From NCBI GenBank assembly GCA_045110575.1, contig JBGCGF010000071.1:1-64000 (forward strand): a stretch of 64,000 bases of DNA, written 5' to 3'. The first letter of the stretch is position 1. Each line of letters opens with the position of its first letter. The stretch is from CALDTK01 sp045110575. Lineage in GTDB: Bacteria > Bacteroidota > Bacteroidia > Chitinophagales > Saprospiraceae. Below are positions 1 through 6,958 of the stretch, in pieces. Below the pieces are notes generated by a model that was not told the origin of the DNA, searched no databases, and saw only the letters and a list, made by a program, of their open reading frames with translations. Position numbers and translations under genes: made by a program.

Positions 1-636
1 GCCTTCGGTCCAGTAACGGTTGAGGTGGAGCAATTGAAGGCGAATTATAACGTAGCTCCGACACAGCAATCGATTGTGATCACCAATCGGGATCCGCATC
101 AAATACAATTGTTTGAGTGGGGGCTCGTACCGCCTTGGAGCAAAGACGCTAAGAATATAGGTCGCATGATCAATGCACGCGCTGAGACGATCTTGATCAA
201 ACCGAGTTTCCGAAAGCCCATCCGTGAACAACGTTGTCTTGTGATTGCCGACAGCTTCTATGAGTGGAAGACCGCAGGCAAGTCAAAGCAACCTTACCGC
301 ATCTATGCGCCTGAGCAAAAGGTGTTGGTGTTCGCAGGAATTTGGGAGGTTTGGCGAGATCCAAGTAATTCTGAACTCGAGAAACGCACATTTTCCATCG
401 TTACGACCGTTCCCAACGCGGAAATGACGCCGGTTCATGACCGCATGCCGGTGGTTTTGGCGAAAGCGGAACAACAAGCCTGGTTAGAAGACCTCTCAGA
501 TGTGGAGATCACTGCACTCACGCAAACGCCCAGAGACGGGATTCTAGAGATGTATGCAGTCGAGCACCTGGTAGGTAAAGTGCGGAACAACGGCCCACAG
601 TTGCATGAACCCAAGCAGCAAGGGCTTTTTGGGTGA
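1..636 (+). CDS. SRAP-domain (HMCES/YedK-like) abasic-site protein, 5' end missing
   Basis: The frame is open from base 1, so the gene enters from outside the window and the usual N-terminal catalytic Cys (Met-Cys-Gly-Arg) is not visible; the GTG at 25 is internal. The visible part carries the SRAP family signatures in order: WGLVPPW, NARAET, the FYEW segment that supplies the conserved Glu, AGIWEVW, and HDRMPV with the conserved His. Family members form a covalent thiazolidine link to abasic sites in single-stranded DNA and shield replication forks; bacterial ones are often SOS-linked. The next gene is dnaN, which fits a replication/repair setting, but the 250-bp gap with an inverted repeat argues against co-transcription. 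Identification of the family is firm; biochemical role is inferred. Confidence 0.9.
   Translation, partial: AFGPVTVEVEQLKANYNVAPTQQSIVITNRDPHQIQLFEWGLVPPWSKDAKNIGRMINARAETILIKPSFRKPIREQRCLVIADSFYEWKTAGKSKQPYRIYAPEQKVLVFAGIWEVWRDPSNSELEKRTFSIVTTVPNAEMTPVHDRMPVVLAKAEQQAWLEDLSDVEITALTQTPRDGILEMYAVEHLVGKVRNNGPQLHEPKQQGLFG
454..467 (+). repeat. Iterated 14-mer, exact, coding
   Basis: Exact GTTTTGGCGAAAGC, translated in sense as VLAKA in the SRAP gene. Confidence 0.95.
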
Positions 637-644
637 GGTATTTA

Positions 645-731
645 GAACCGTCAGATCTACCAGAGTTTTAAAATCTACAGTGATTTCTATGTACTGTTAG
701 AAATTCAATAGATCCTGCGATCTGACGGTTC
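645..731. repeat. 13-bp perfect inverted repeat between SRAP gene and dnaN
   Basis: GAACCGTCAGATC at 645-657 is the exact reverse complement of GATCTGACGGTTC at 719-731, separated by 61 AT-rich bases. It sits 9 bp after the SRAP stop codon and 157 bp before the dnaN start. It could be a large hairpin ending the upstream transcript or the ends of a small decayed element; no poly-T follows the right arm. Confidence 0.75.
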
Positions 732-888
732 AACGCAAAAGCTATCAGTTCTTCACACCCTGTATCCTTCATCTCTTACTCGCGTAGAAAAGAGCTTCTA
801 CATCTACACGTGGTTCTTCACATCGCGTGAGCATTTGGAATTTACTAGCCCTAGGCAAACACTTACTTTAGCGGCCCAACCACGACGA

Positions 889-2001
889 ATGAAATTTACG
901 ATCTCTTCAGGCAGTTTACAAAAGCACCTCAACCTAGCTGGTGGTGCCATTACAGCCAATCCAGTAGTCCCAATTCTCGAGAACTTCCTTTTCAAAATTG
1001 AAGGCTCGTTACTTACACTTTCGGCTACAGATTTGGAGACGAGTATCGTGACAAGCACAGAAGTGCACGCAGACGGTGACTTCGCAGTCGCTATTCCTGC
1101 CAAGTTGATTACCGATACACTCAAGCAATTGCCTGAGCAACCGATCACAATTGATGTGGACGAGCAATACGGAATCCAGATCACCAGTCAGTATGGTAAG
1201 TACAAGCTTGCAGGTGCAGATCCGGCAGACTACCCGAAGCTTCCACAAGCAGAAGACGTAGAAACGATCAGTGCAAGTGTTAGTACACTAGAACGTGCGA
1301 TCAACAAGACGCTTTTCGCTACAACGACCGACGAACTTCGTCCGGCGATGATGGGCGTATTCTTCGAAATTGAAGGATCTGAGATTAACTTCGTAGCAAC
1401 CGATGCACACAAGCTTGTGAAGTTCACTGCACGTGAGCTTACTGGAAGTGCTTCTGGCACGTTCATCGTTCCGCGTAAGGCCTTGACGCTCCTCAAGAAT
1501 GCGATCCACGGATCGGATGAGGTGATGATGGCCTTCAACAAGAAGAACGCGTTCTTCGACATCGGTACAACGCACATCGCTTGCCTACTCATCAACGCGA
1601 ACTTCCCGGACTACAACAACGTGATTCCTCGCGAAAACCCGAAGTCACTCAGTGTTGACCGTGGTGACTTGCAGAGTTCACTAAAGCGTATCGCGCTTTA
1701 CGCCAACAAAACAACAAATCAAGTTCAGCTTGACCTAGATGCAGGTAGTCTCACGCTCCAAGGACGTGATGCAGACTTCAACAACGAGGCAACAGAGCAA
1801 CTTACTTGTAGTTATGAAGGCGAGCCACTCAAAATCGCGTTCAACGCGAAGTTCCTCGTCGAGATGCTCAACGCTATCGATTCAGAAACGATCACAATGA
1901 AGTTCTCTGAGCCAAACCGTGCAGCCATCATGTTGCCAGGCACGGAAGAAGAGCATGAGGAGACGCTGATGTTAGTAATGCCGGTAATGGTGCATTACTA
2001 G
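889..2001 (+). CDS. dnaN: DNA polymerase III sliding clamp (beta subunit)
   Basis: Encodes a 370-residue beta clamp, the usual family length (about 365-375). The ring-forming homodimer tethers the replicative polymerase to DNA and is the docking platform for MutS, ligase and translesion polymerases. The start is set at the ATG opening MKFTISSGSLQKHL, because this is the conserved beginning of the family; the open frame continues upstream to 835 but encodes nothing family-like. Typical segments seen are NPVVPILENFLF, TDLETSIV, RPAMMGVFFE, FVATDAHKLVK and the C-terminal ending LVMPVMVHY. As is usual in Bacteroidota it is not next to dnaA. No sign of damage. Confidence 0.97.
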   Translation: MKFTISSGSLQKHLNLAGGAITANPVVPILENFLFKIEGSLLTLSATDLETSIVTSTEVHADGDFAVAIPAKLITDTLKQLPEQPITIDVDEQYGIQITSQYGKYKLAGADPADYPKLPQAEDVETISASVSTLERAINKTLFATTTDELRPAMMGVFFEIEGSEINFVATDAHKLVKFTARELTGSASGTFIVPRKALTLLKNAIHGSDEVMMAFNKKNAFFDIGTTHIACLLINANFPDYNNVIPRENPKSLSVDRGDLQSSLKRIALYANKTTNQVQLDLDAGSLTLQGRDADFNNEATEQLTCSYEGEPLKIAFNAKFLVEMLNAIDSETITMKFSEPNRAAIMLPGTEEEHEETLMLVMPVMVHY

Positions 2002-2170
2002 AGACAAGAGATATGGGATGTGAGATTTGGGACAGGCATTGAGATAAGTGTCCGCTTAAATTTATGTTGTCCTTCTGTTCCACTTCACATTGTAGCTGAT
2101 TTCTGTGATCCATCATATCTCCGCCTATTATAGGCGTCTTACATCTCAGATTTCACGTCCCATATCTCTT
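2001..2170. repeat. Gene-less inverted-repeat element of the TGAGATNTG family
   Basis: The left arm at about 2005-2033 (AAGAGATATGGGATGTGAG...) is an imperfect reverse complement of the right arm at about 2139-2170 (...CACGTCCCATATCTCTT), with roughly 24 paired positions. The space between dnaN and nadD is thus almost entirely this element, and the right arm reaches to within one base of the nadD start. A small hairpin (CGCCTA-TTA-TAGGCG, 2122-2136) lies just inside the right arm. Related arms occur at 3891-3909, 38361-38400, 40068-40100 and 40559-40590. Confidence 0.7.
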
Positions 2171-2171
2171 T

Positions 2172-2744
2172 ATGACTGCTCTTTTCTTCGGCTCCTTCAA
2201 CCCCGTCCACATTGGGCATTTGATCATCGCGAATTACTTCGCTGAAGCATTGGGGGAGACGTGGATGGTGCTATCGCCACACAATCCACACAAGGAACGG
2301 AAGACCTTGGCCAACGATTACGATCGTCTGACCTTACTAGACCTGGGCATTGGAGAAAGCGAAAAAGTGCGATCGAGCAACGTTGAATTTGCGTTGCCGA
2401 AGCCGAGCTATACGGTCGACACCCTAGCCTACCTGCGTGACAAGTATCCGAAGCGCAAGTTTGCGCTCATCATGGGGGGCGACAACTTGGTCAGTCTTCC
2501 GAAATGGAAGAACGCCGAGGATATTCTAAAGCACCACGAAGTGCATGTGTACGTCCGCCCAGAATACGATATCACAGGGGCCGAATACGCCAATCACCCA
2601 CAAGTAACTTTGCATACCGATGCGCCGCAGATGCGACTTTCGAGTTCGTATATCCGTAAGTCAATCGCTGAAAACAAGAGCATTCGCTACCTCGTACCAG
2701 AGCCGGTACGCGAGGAGCTAATAGCGAAGGGACTGTATAAGTAG
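2172..2744 (+). CDS. nadD: Nicotinate-nucleotide adenylyltransferase
   Basis: A 190-residue cytosolic NadD that transfers AMP from ATP to nicotinate mononucleotide, giving deamido-NAD in NAD synthesis. The nucleotidyltransferase signature GSFNPVHIGH is at residues 7-16, and the C-terminal SSSYIRKS motif (the ISSTxIR equivalent) begins at residue 157. Length fits the family (about 190-215). The ATG directly follows the right arm of the inverted-repeat element, so the leader of this gene is made of repeat DNA and no ribosome binding site is seen. It is separated from dnaN by that element. Confidence 0.95.
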   Translation: MTALFFGSFNPVHIGHLIIANYFAEALGETWMVLSPHNPHKERKTLANDYDRLTLLDLGIGESEKVRSSNVEFALPKPSYTVDTLAYLRDKYPKRKFALIMGGDNLVSLPKWKNAEDILKHHEVHVYVRPEYDITGAEYANHPQVTLHTDAPQMRLSSSYIRKSIAENKSIRYLVPEPVREELIAKGLYK

Positions 2745-2829
2745 TGTTCTTCGTCAATCATTCACAAAGAATTGGAGTTTCTTAGCCTAATGCTTAGACC
2801 CTAGGCACAGTTACTGCGTTACTCCTATT

Positions 2830-3699
2830 GTGAGATCACTTCTACTTTCGGTACTATTAGTTTTGACAACAGTCTTGGGATCCTCGCTTAGCGGGACCCT
2901 TTCTGCCCAAACAGCCAATTGTAAGCTTCTTTCCTGGAATATTCGCGACTTCGGTAAGACGAAGAGTGAGGCGGAGATTGACCTCATGGCGAAGATCCTT
3001 CGTGGATACGACGTCATTGCGATTCAAGAAGTGGTTGCTAAGCACCCTGGTGGCGCAAAAGCGGTGGCTCGACTCACTGCTGCACTTGAGCGTACCGGTG
3101 CAGACTACGACTACATTGTTTCTGATCCCACGCAGAGTTCTTCGTCTCACAAACGTGAGCGATACGCATATATCTGGCGTACCTCTACGATCAAATTGAT
3201 TGGTCGTCCTCATCTTCTTTCAGCTTACGCCAAAACCATCGAACGGGAGCCGTATTTCGCAACGTTTGAGTGGGAAGGCAAGGCGTTTAATGTCGTTAAC
3301 CTACACGCCCGGCCGCACGATCAACAGCCAGAGCAAGAGCTTTCTGCGCTGAAAAAATTGCCCGAAGAATTTGACGACAAACCGCTCTTCCTTGTCGGTG
3401 ACTTCAACTTGAAGAGCAAGCACTCAGTCTTTAATCCTTGGTTAAAACGAGGCTATCAACTGGCGGCCGTCAATCAAAAAACGACCTTGCGTAAAACGCT
3501 GCAAAAAGGTCAAGATGGCTACTCTCGCGAAAAGGATAACATCTTGATACCTGTGCACCAAGTGCAGCTTTTAGAAGGCGGTAGCTTGGACATCCTCGCC
3601 TTTCTTCGCAATGACATTGATGCGGCCAATGCGCTGAGCGATCACGTGCCTGTCTATGTGGTATTTGACGACTATCCGCAGTTGGAGAAGATGAAGTAA
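2830..3699 (+). CDS. Secreted endonuclease/exonuclease/phosphatase-family protein
   Basis: A 289-residue protein beginning at a GTG, chosen because it opens a clear signal peptide (hydrophobic residues 3-24, cleavage near LSAQ-TA). The mature part is a DNase I-like EEP fold: LLSWNIRDFG with the metal-site Asn, AIQEV with the metal-binding Glu, NLHARPH, LVGDFNL with the catalytic Asp/Asn pair, and the terminal SDHVPV with the catalytic His. It is therefore probably an exported metal-dependent nuclease or phosphodiesterase; the substrate cannot be read from sequence. The 14-mer motif (GTAA variant, 3223-3236) is read here as AYAKT. A second, cytoplasmic EEP protein lies at 60936-62054. Confidence 0.85.
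   Translation: MRSLLLSVLLVLTTVLGSSLSGTLSAQTANCKLLSWNIRDFGKTKSEAEIDLMAKILRGYDVIAIQEVVAKHPGGAKAVARLTAALERTGADYDYIVSDPTQSSSSHKRERYAYIWRTSTIKLIGRPHLLSAYAKTIEREPYFATFEWEGKAFNVVNLHARPHDQQPEQELSALKKLPEEFDDKPLFLVGDFNLKSKHSVFNPWLKRGYQLAAVNQKTTLRKTLQKGQDGYSREKDNILIPVHQVQLLEGGSLDILAFLRNDIDAANALSDHVPVYVVFDDYPQLEKMK
3223..3236 (-). repeat. Iterated 14-mer, GTAA variant, coding
   Basis: On the minus strand this reads GTTTTGGCGTAAGC, and in the secreted EEP gene it is read antisense as AYAKT. Stem bases GC/GC are kept around a GTAA loop. Confidence 0.85.
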
Positions 3700-3703
3700 C
3701 CCA

Positions 3704-3879
3704 AGCGTCATCCCGTCGTTCCTCTATTCCATCAGCTTCTACGTCGCACGTCCAATTGGAATGACGTGCTTGCGCAGCCGCGATCGAGGGAAAGCGATTA
3801 GTTCAGATAGGTCATTTAAGATCCGCTGCTCCTCCACTACGCCAGCTCCCATGTCGCGTTTTCGGTCGGAGTGACGCTA
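3704..3879. repeat. AGCGTCAT inverted-repeat element, copy 1
   Basis: The element starts with AGCGTCATCCCG at 3704 and ends with CGGAGTGACGCT at 3879, its near reverse complement. An internal GGAATGACG lies at about 3758-3766. The right half, read on the minus strand, shares the order AGCGTCAYTCCGAC, GAGCTGGCG, AGTGGAGGA with a second copy at 41823-41944. It fills most of the gap between the EEP nuclease gene and the EamA gene. It resembles short REP/MITE-like intergenic repeats; no transposase is present. Confidence 0.65.
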
Positions 3880-3890
3880 GGTTTTGGTTC

Positions 3891-3909
3891 CCACATCTCA
3901 TATCCCAGC
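3891..3909. repeat. Single arm of the TGAGATNTG repeat family
   Basis: CCCACATCTCATATCCCAG here is the reverse complement of the CTGGGATATGAGATGTGGG type of sequence seen in the arms at 2001-2170 and 40068-40590. Only one arm is visible. Confidence 0.5.
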
Positions 3910-3923
3910 GTATACTCGCGTAC

Positions 3924-4820
3924 TTGAATTCTTCCTTACCAGCACCCACCGTTCGAAACTTCATTGAGCTCAACTTGGCCGTGCTGTTTCTCAGTACTTC
4001 CGGTGTGTTGGGGCGCTTTATACCGCTACCACCAGAAATGGCTATTTGGTGGCGAGCGCTTTTAGGCGCTGTACTACTTGCTCTATTTTGCTGGTACAAA
4101 GGCTATTCCTTCCGCATAGCAAAGGGTCGGCCCATGGCCATCACGATCATCTCGGGGTTTCTCATGGCGGCGCACTGGGTGTTGTATTTCTATGCGCTCA
4201 AGTTGTCGAGTGTGGCCGTTGCGATGCTAGCCGTGTTTACCTATCCAGCAATGACGACGTTGCTCGAGCCTCTCGTGCTGCGCAAGACCTTCGAAATTCG
4301 TCACTTACTTCTCGCAGGATTGGTGCTTATTGGCGTCTATCTCCTCGCACCAGAATTGAGCCTTTCAAGTGATGTCACAACAGGATTGTTGTGCGGCTTG
4401 GCTTCCGCGTTCATGTACGCGCTGCGCAACGTGCTGCTCAAGACACAGGTCAACGCTGTGAGTGGATCTGTACTGATGTTCTACCAGATGATTATCGTGC
4501 TCCTGGTCGTCAGTCCAGCACTACCCTTCTTCACCTTCATCCCTCCAGTCGAGGCTGTTCCTTATTTGATCCTACTCGGACTGATTACGACTGCGCTTGG
4601 CCAGACGATGTTCTTGATGAGTTTTCGGAATTTCTCGGTAACCACCGCAAGCTTACTGGGGTGTATCAACCCCATCTTTGGAATCGGGTTTGCGGCCTTG
4701 TTTTTCAACGAGTATCCACCGCTAATGTCCCTCCTCGGAGGAGCTTTCATACTTATGGCCGTAGCAGTGGAGGCCCTTTGGTTGAGAAAGGACCACAAAA
4801 AGATGAAAGCCAGCGATTAG
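3924..4820 (+). CDS. EamA/DMT-family inner-membrane transporter
   Basis: A 298-residue hydrophobic protein with about ten membrane segments arranged as two EamA repeats (roughly residues 15-140 and 150-290), each with the drug/metabolite transporter pattern (for example SSVAVAMLAVFTYPAMTTLLEPL in the first, GLITTALGQTMFLMSF in the second, quoted in part). DMT exporters move small metabolites or amino acids out of the cytoplasm; the substrate here is unknown. The TTG at 3924 is taken as start because it precedes the first membrane segment; the first in-frame ATG (4039) would remove one. It converges with the LytTR regulator, with stops 10 bp apart. Confidence 0.88.
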   Translation: MNSSLPAPTVRNFIELNLAVLFLSTSGVLGRFIPLPPEMAIWWRALLGAVLLALFCWYKGYSFRIAKGRPMAITIISGFLMAAHWVLYFYALKLSSVAVAMLAVFTYPAMTTLLEPLVLRKTFEIRHLLLAGLVLIGVYLLAPELSLSSDVTTGLLCGLASAFMYALRNVLLKTQVNAVSGSVLMFYQMIIVLLVVSPALPFFTFIPPVEAVPYLILLGLITTALGQTMFLMSFRNFSVTTASLLGCINPIFGIGFAALFFNEYPPLMSLLGGAFILMAVAVEALWLRKDHKKMKASD

Positions 4821-4829
4821 CGTCAGTTG

Positions 4830-5582
4830 CTATTTGGTAAAGAGCTCGCGTCTGCTTCGACTCACGCCGACGTTGTCTCCGTTATCCATGACTAAGTAAC
4901 CGCCGTCTTGACGGACAAACTTGGAGATACGCGAGGCTGCAACGAGGTAGCTGTTATGAACGCGTAAGAATTGATCTTCAGGAAGAAGGTCAGAGATGTA
5001 CTTGAGGTTACGACTAATGAGTAGATCGTTCTTCTCATCGCGCACAACGCGGGTATATGAACCTTGAGATTGACAGTACACGATGCTCTCTACGGGAACG
5101 TACTCAATGCCTTCTCCTGTAGGAAGCGCCACGCGCGTCTGACTGCGACCAAGCGTATCGCGAATGTCTTCTAGTAGTGAGGTGACTTGCTCAGGAGACT
5201 CCTCGTGCATGCGCGCATTGACCTTTTCCATGACGCGGTTGAGGTCGTCGCCAAGAATCGGTTTCATGAGGTAGTCAACAGCGTCAACTTTGAATGCTTC
5301 GATTGCAAAATTGTCGTAGGCTGTAGTAAACACAACCAATGGCATCTGCTTCGTCTTCTCTTTGAGTTTGGACAGTAATTCGAAACCATTAAGCTTCGGC
5401 ATCTCGACATCGAGGAAAAGAATATCAGGTTCGAGCTCCAAGACACCAGCCAAACCTTTTTCAGAATCGTTGAACGTAGCCAGAACCTCTACTTGAGGAC
5501 AGCGCTGTTCGATCTCGTATGAAAGAGTCTTGATACAGTGTACCTCGTCATCAATAAGAACTGCTTTGATCGTTGATTGCAT
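4830..5582 (-). CDS. LytTR-family response regulator (orphan)
   Basis: A 250-residue two-domain regulator. The receiver domain (about 5-120) has the acidic pair D11/D12, phospho-acceptor D58 in DILFLDVEMP, T86/T87 and K107 in YLMKP, so it should be phosphorylatable. The LytTR DNA-binding domain (about 150-248) shows VALPTGEGIEYVPVESIVYC, FLRVHNSYLV and the ending VSRSRRELF. Such regulators usually sit beside a LytS/YehU-type sensor kinase, but neither neighbour is a kinase, so the partner must be elsewhere. A 183-bp gap upstream may hold its promoter. Targets cannot be inferred. Confidence 0.94.
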   Translation of the reverse strand: MQSTIKAVLIDDEVHCIKTLSYEIEQRCPQVEVLATFNDSEKGLAGVLELEPDILFLDVEMPKLNGFELLSKLKEKTKQMPLVVFTTAYDNFAIEAFKVDAVDYLMKPILGDDLNRVMEKVNARMHEESPEQVTSLLEDIRDTLGRSQTRVALPTGEGIEYVPVESIVYCQSQGSYTRVVRDEKNDLLISRNLKYISDLLPEDQFLRVHNSYLVAASRISKFVRQDGGYLVMDNGDNVGVSRSRRELFTK

Positions 5583-5765
5583 GGTGGTATAAGGCGTGTC
5601 GAGACTAGTAAGAGAGTACGTCCAAGAATTCTTAGATGTGCTCTATTGTAAGGTTAAAGTACAAAGTACTCAACCATACTGGCTAATCTAGCAGCGCTAT
5701 TATACCGTAGTTCCTTTCGTTTGACAAATGGAGCATCTGGTTACAGCAGTGGTAAATGGCGTAAC

Positions 5766-6884
5766 CTATTTCTTTGCGAACGAATATTCTGCTCCGTTAC
5801 TCACCTTGAGTACTGCTTGAATAACGTCTTCCAACTCTTGCGGATAGTCTACGTATCGGATACCTCGATTGTCCTGACCCCAAATGGCAATGTTGACCAC
5901 CTTCTTCCTTCTGCCGTTACTTACAGCGATACGGAGAGGTATGGGTGTTGGTTTGAGGCGTTTGCGGTTGACGCAAGCCTCTGAGCTACAATCGTACACA
6001 CGGTCAAGGTCAAAGAACCCTTTGCTTTCGATGTACTCAGCAAGGCGATTGTACTCTTCTACGTTAAGGTCGGCAGCTGTCCTGCGAAGTTCCGTCTGTA
6101 CACTTTTGAATTCTTTGACGAGTCGTCCACCAGGTTTAATCACTGCATAGTCGCGCATCACAGGATCGATTCCGCCGAAGAATCCACCTCCTGTGATTTC
6201 GATCATCATGTCGACGGCGGCAACACCTTCCTTACTTATACGGCGCTCTTCTTTTTCCTTCTCACGTTTTTCGCGTTTGACGTTAGGCGCTTTTTCTTCC
6301 TTCTTACGTTTCTTGAATGGCCACCAACGACGGTTCTTTTTGACACCGGCAATTTCATCACCCTTCAGGCGACGACGCTTACGCTTTTGCTTGGTAATAC
6401 CTTCTACCAATACCGTAGGTAGCTGGTTAACGGGCTTAATAAAAGGTGCATCTATATCGTCTACGCGCACAAAATGGTACTGGTACGCTCCTTTACTGTT
6501 TGGCTGAGTAAACTCAAGCGCTAGGTTTTGGCGACCAGCTTGTGTGACCCGAAACACGTTCACGTTTCTAAACGGATAGAAAATCTGATCTCCGGCTAGT
6601 GCCCAAGCTTTGCGCTCGTAGCGTCCGTTCAGGAACTCCTCGGCAGTATAGTCGTAGCGGAAATACAAGTAGAAGTCATACTCGTCTCCTGCTTCGTGAA
6701 TGATCGTACTTGATCCGACGTGCATGGTGTAGACATACCGCCATTTTGCTTCAACTATGGTACGCTCAATGAGCGCGGAATCTACGCGTGCAGTATTGGA
6801 TTCAGCTTGCGCCAAAACTCCTGAGCTGGTTCCAAGAAGAACCAGGCTGAGGATAACAACCGTGCGGATGAATGTGAAAGGCAT
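5766..6884 (-). CDS. Exported protein with basic low-complexity linker, function unknown
   Basis: A 372-residue protein with a signal peptide (hydrophobic residues 6-24, cleavage near VLAQA-E). Two folded-looking regions (about 30-185 and 215-372) are joined by a strongly basic, Lys/Arg/Glu-rich stretch at about 185-240, which could bind RNA, nucleic acid or cell-wall polymer. The C-terminal part contains GGGFFGGIDP and two cysteines (YDCSSEACV) that could form a disulfide. I do not recognise a named family. The iterated 14-mer in its GCAA variant (6805-6818) encodes VLAQA of the cleavage region. The gene lies between the LytTR regulator and a FadL-like porin on the same strand. Confidence 0.8.
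   Translation of the reverse strand: MPFTFIRTVVILSLVLLGTSSGVLAQAESNTARVDSALIERTIVEAKWRYVYTMHVGSSTIIHEAGDEYDFYLYFRYDYTAEEFLNGRYERKAWALAGDQIFYPFRNVNVFRVTQAGRQNLALEFTQPNSKGAYQYHFVRVDDIDAPFIKPVNQLPTVLVEGITKQKRKRRRLKGDEIAGVKKNRRWWPFKKRKKEEKAPNVKREKREKEKEERRISKEGVAAVDMMIEITGGGFFGGIDPVMRDYAVIKPGGRLVKEFKSVQTELRRTAADLNVEEYNRLAEYIESKGFFDLDRVYDCSSEACVNRKRLKPTPIPLRIAVSNGRRKKVVNIAIWGQDNRGIRYVDYPQELEDVIQAVLKVSNGAEYSFAKK
6805..6818 (-). repeat. Iterated 14-mer, GCAA variant, in a signal-peptide coding region
   Basis: The minus strand reads GTTTTGGCGCAAGC, translated as VLAQA at the signal-peptide cleavage region of the 5766-6884 protein. GC/GC stem bases are kept. Confidence 0.85.
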
Positions 6885-6958
6885 GTGGGAGGCTTGAAGA
6901 CTAACCTATGCCAATGCAAACACCTTGCCTAAAAATTACAATAAAATGTAATGTGTTC

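Noticed and set aside
889..2001. Possible replication origin near dnaN
   Set aside because: No dnaA gene, no cluster of DnaA boxes and no DNA-unwinding-like region were seen; dnaN is often away from oriC in this phylum.
4046..4840. Alternative frames inside the EamA gene (4046-4372, 4391-4840)
   Set aside because: Hydrophilic, arginine-rich shadows of a gene with clear ten-helix membrane topology in its own frame.
6522..6537. GGTTTTGGCGACCAGC in the 5766-6884 gene
   Set aside because: Shares the first eleven bases but not the stem; could be a decayed copy, but cannot be told from chance.
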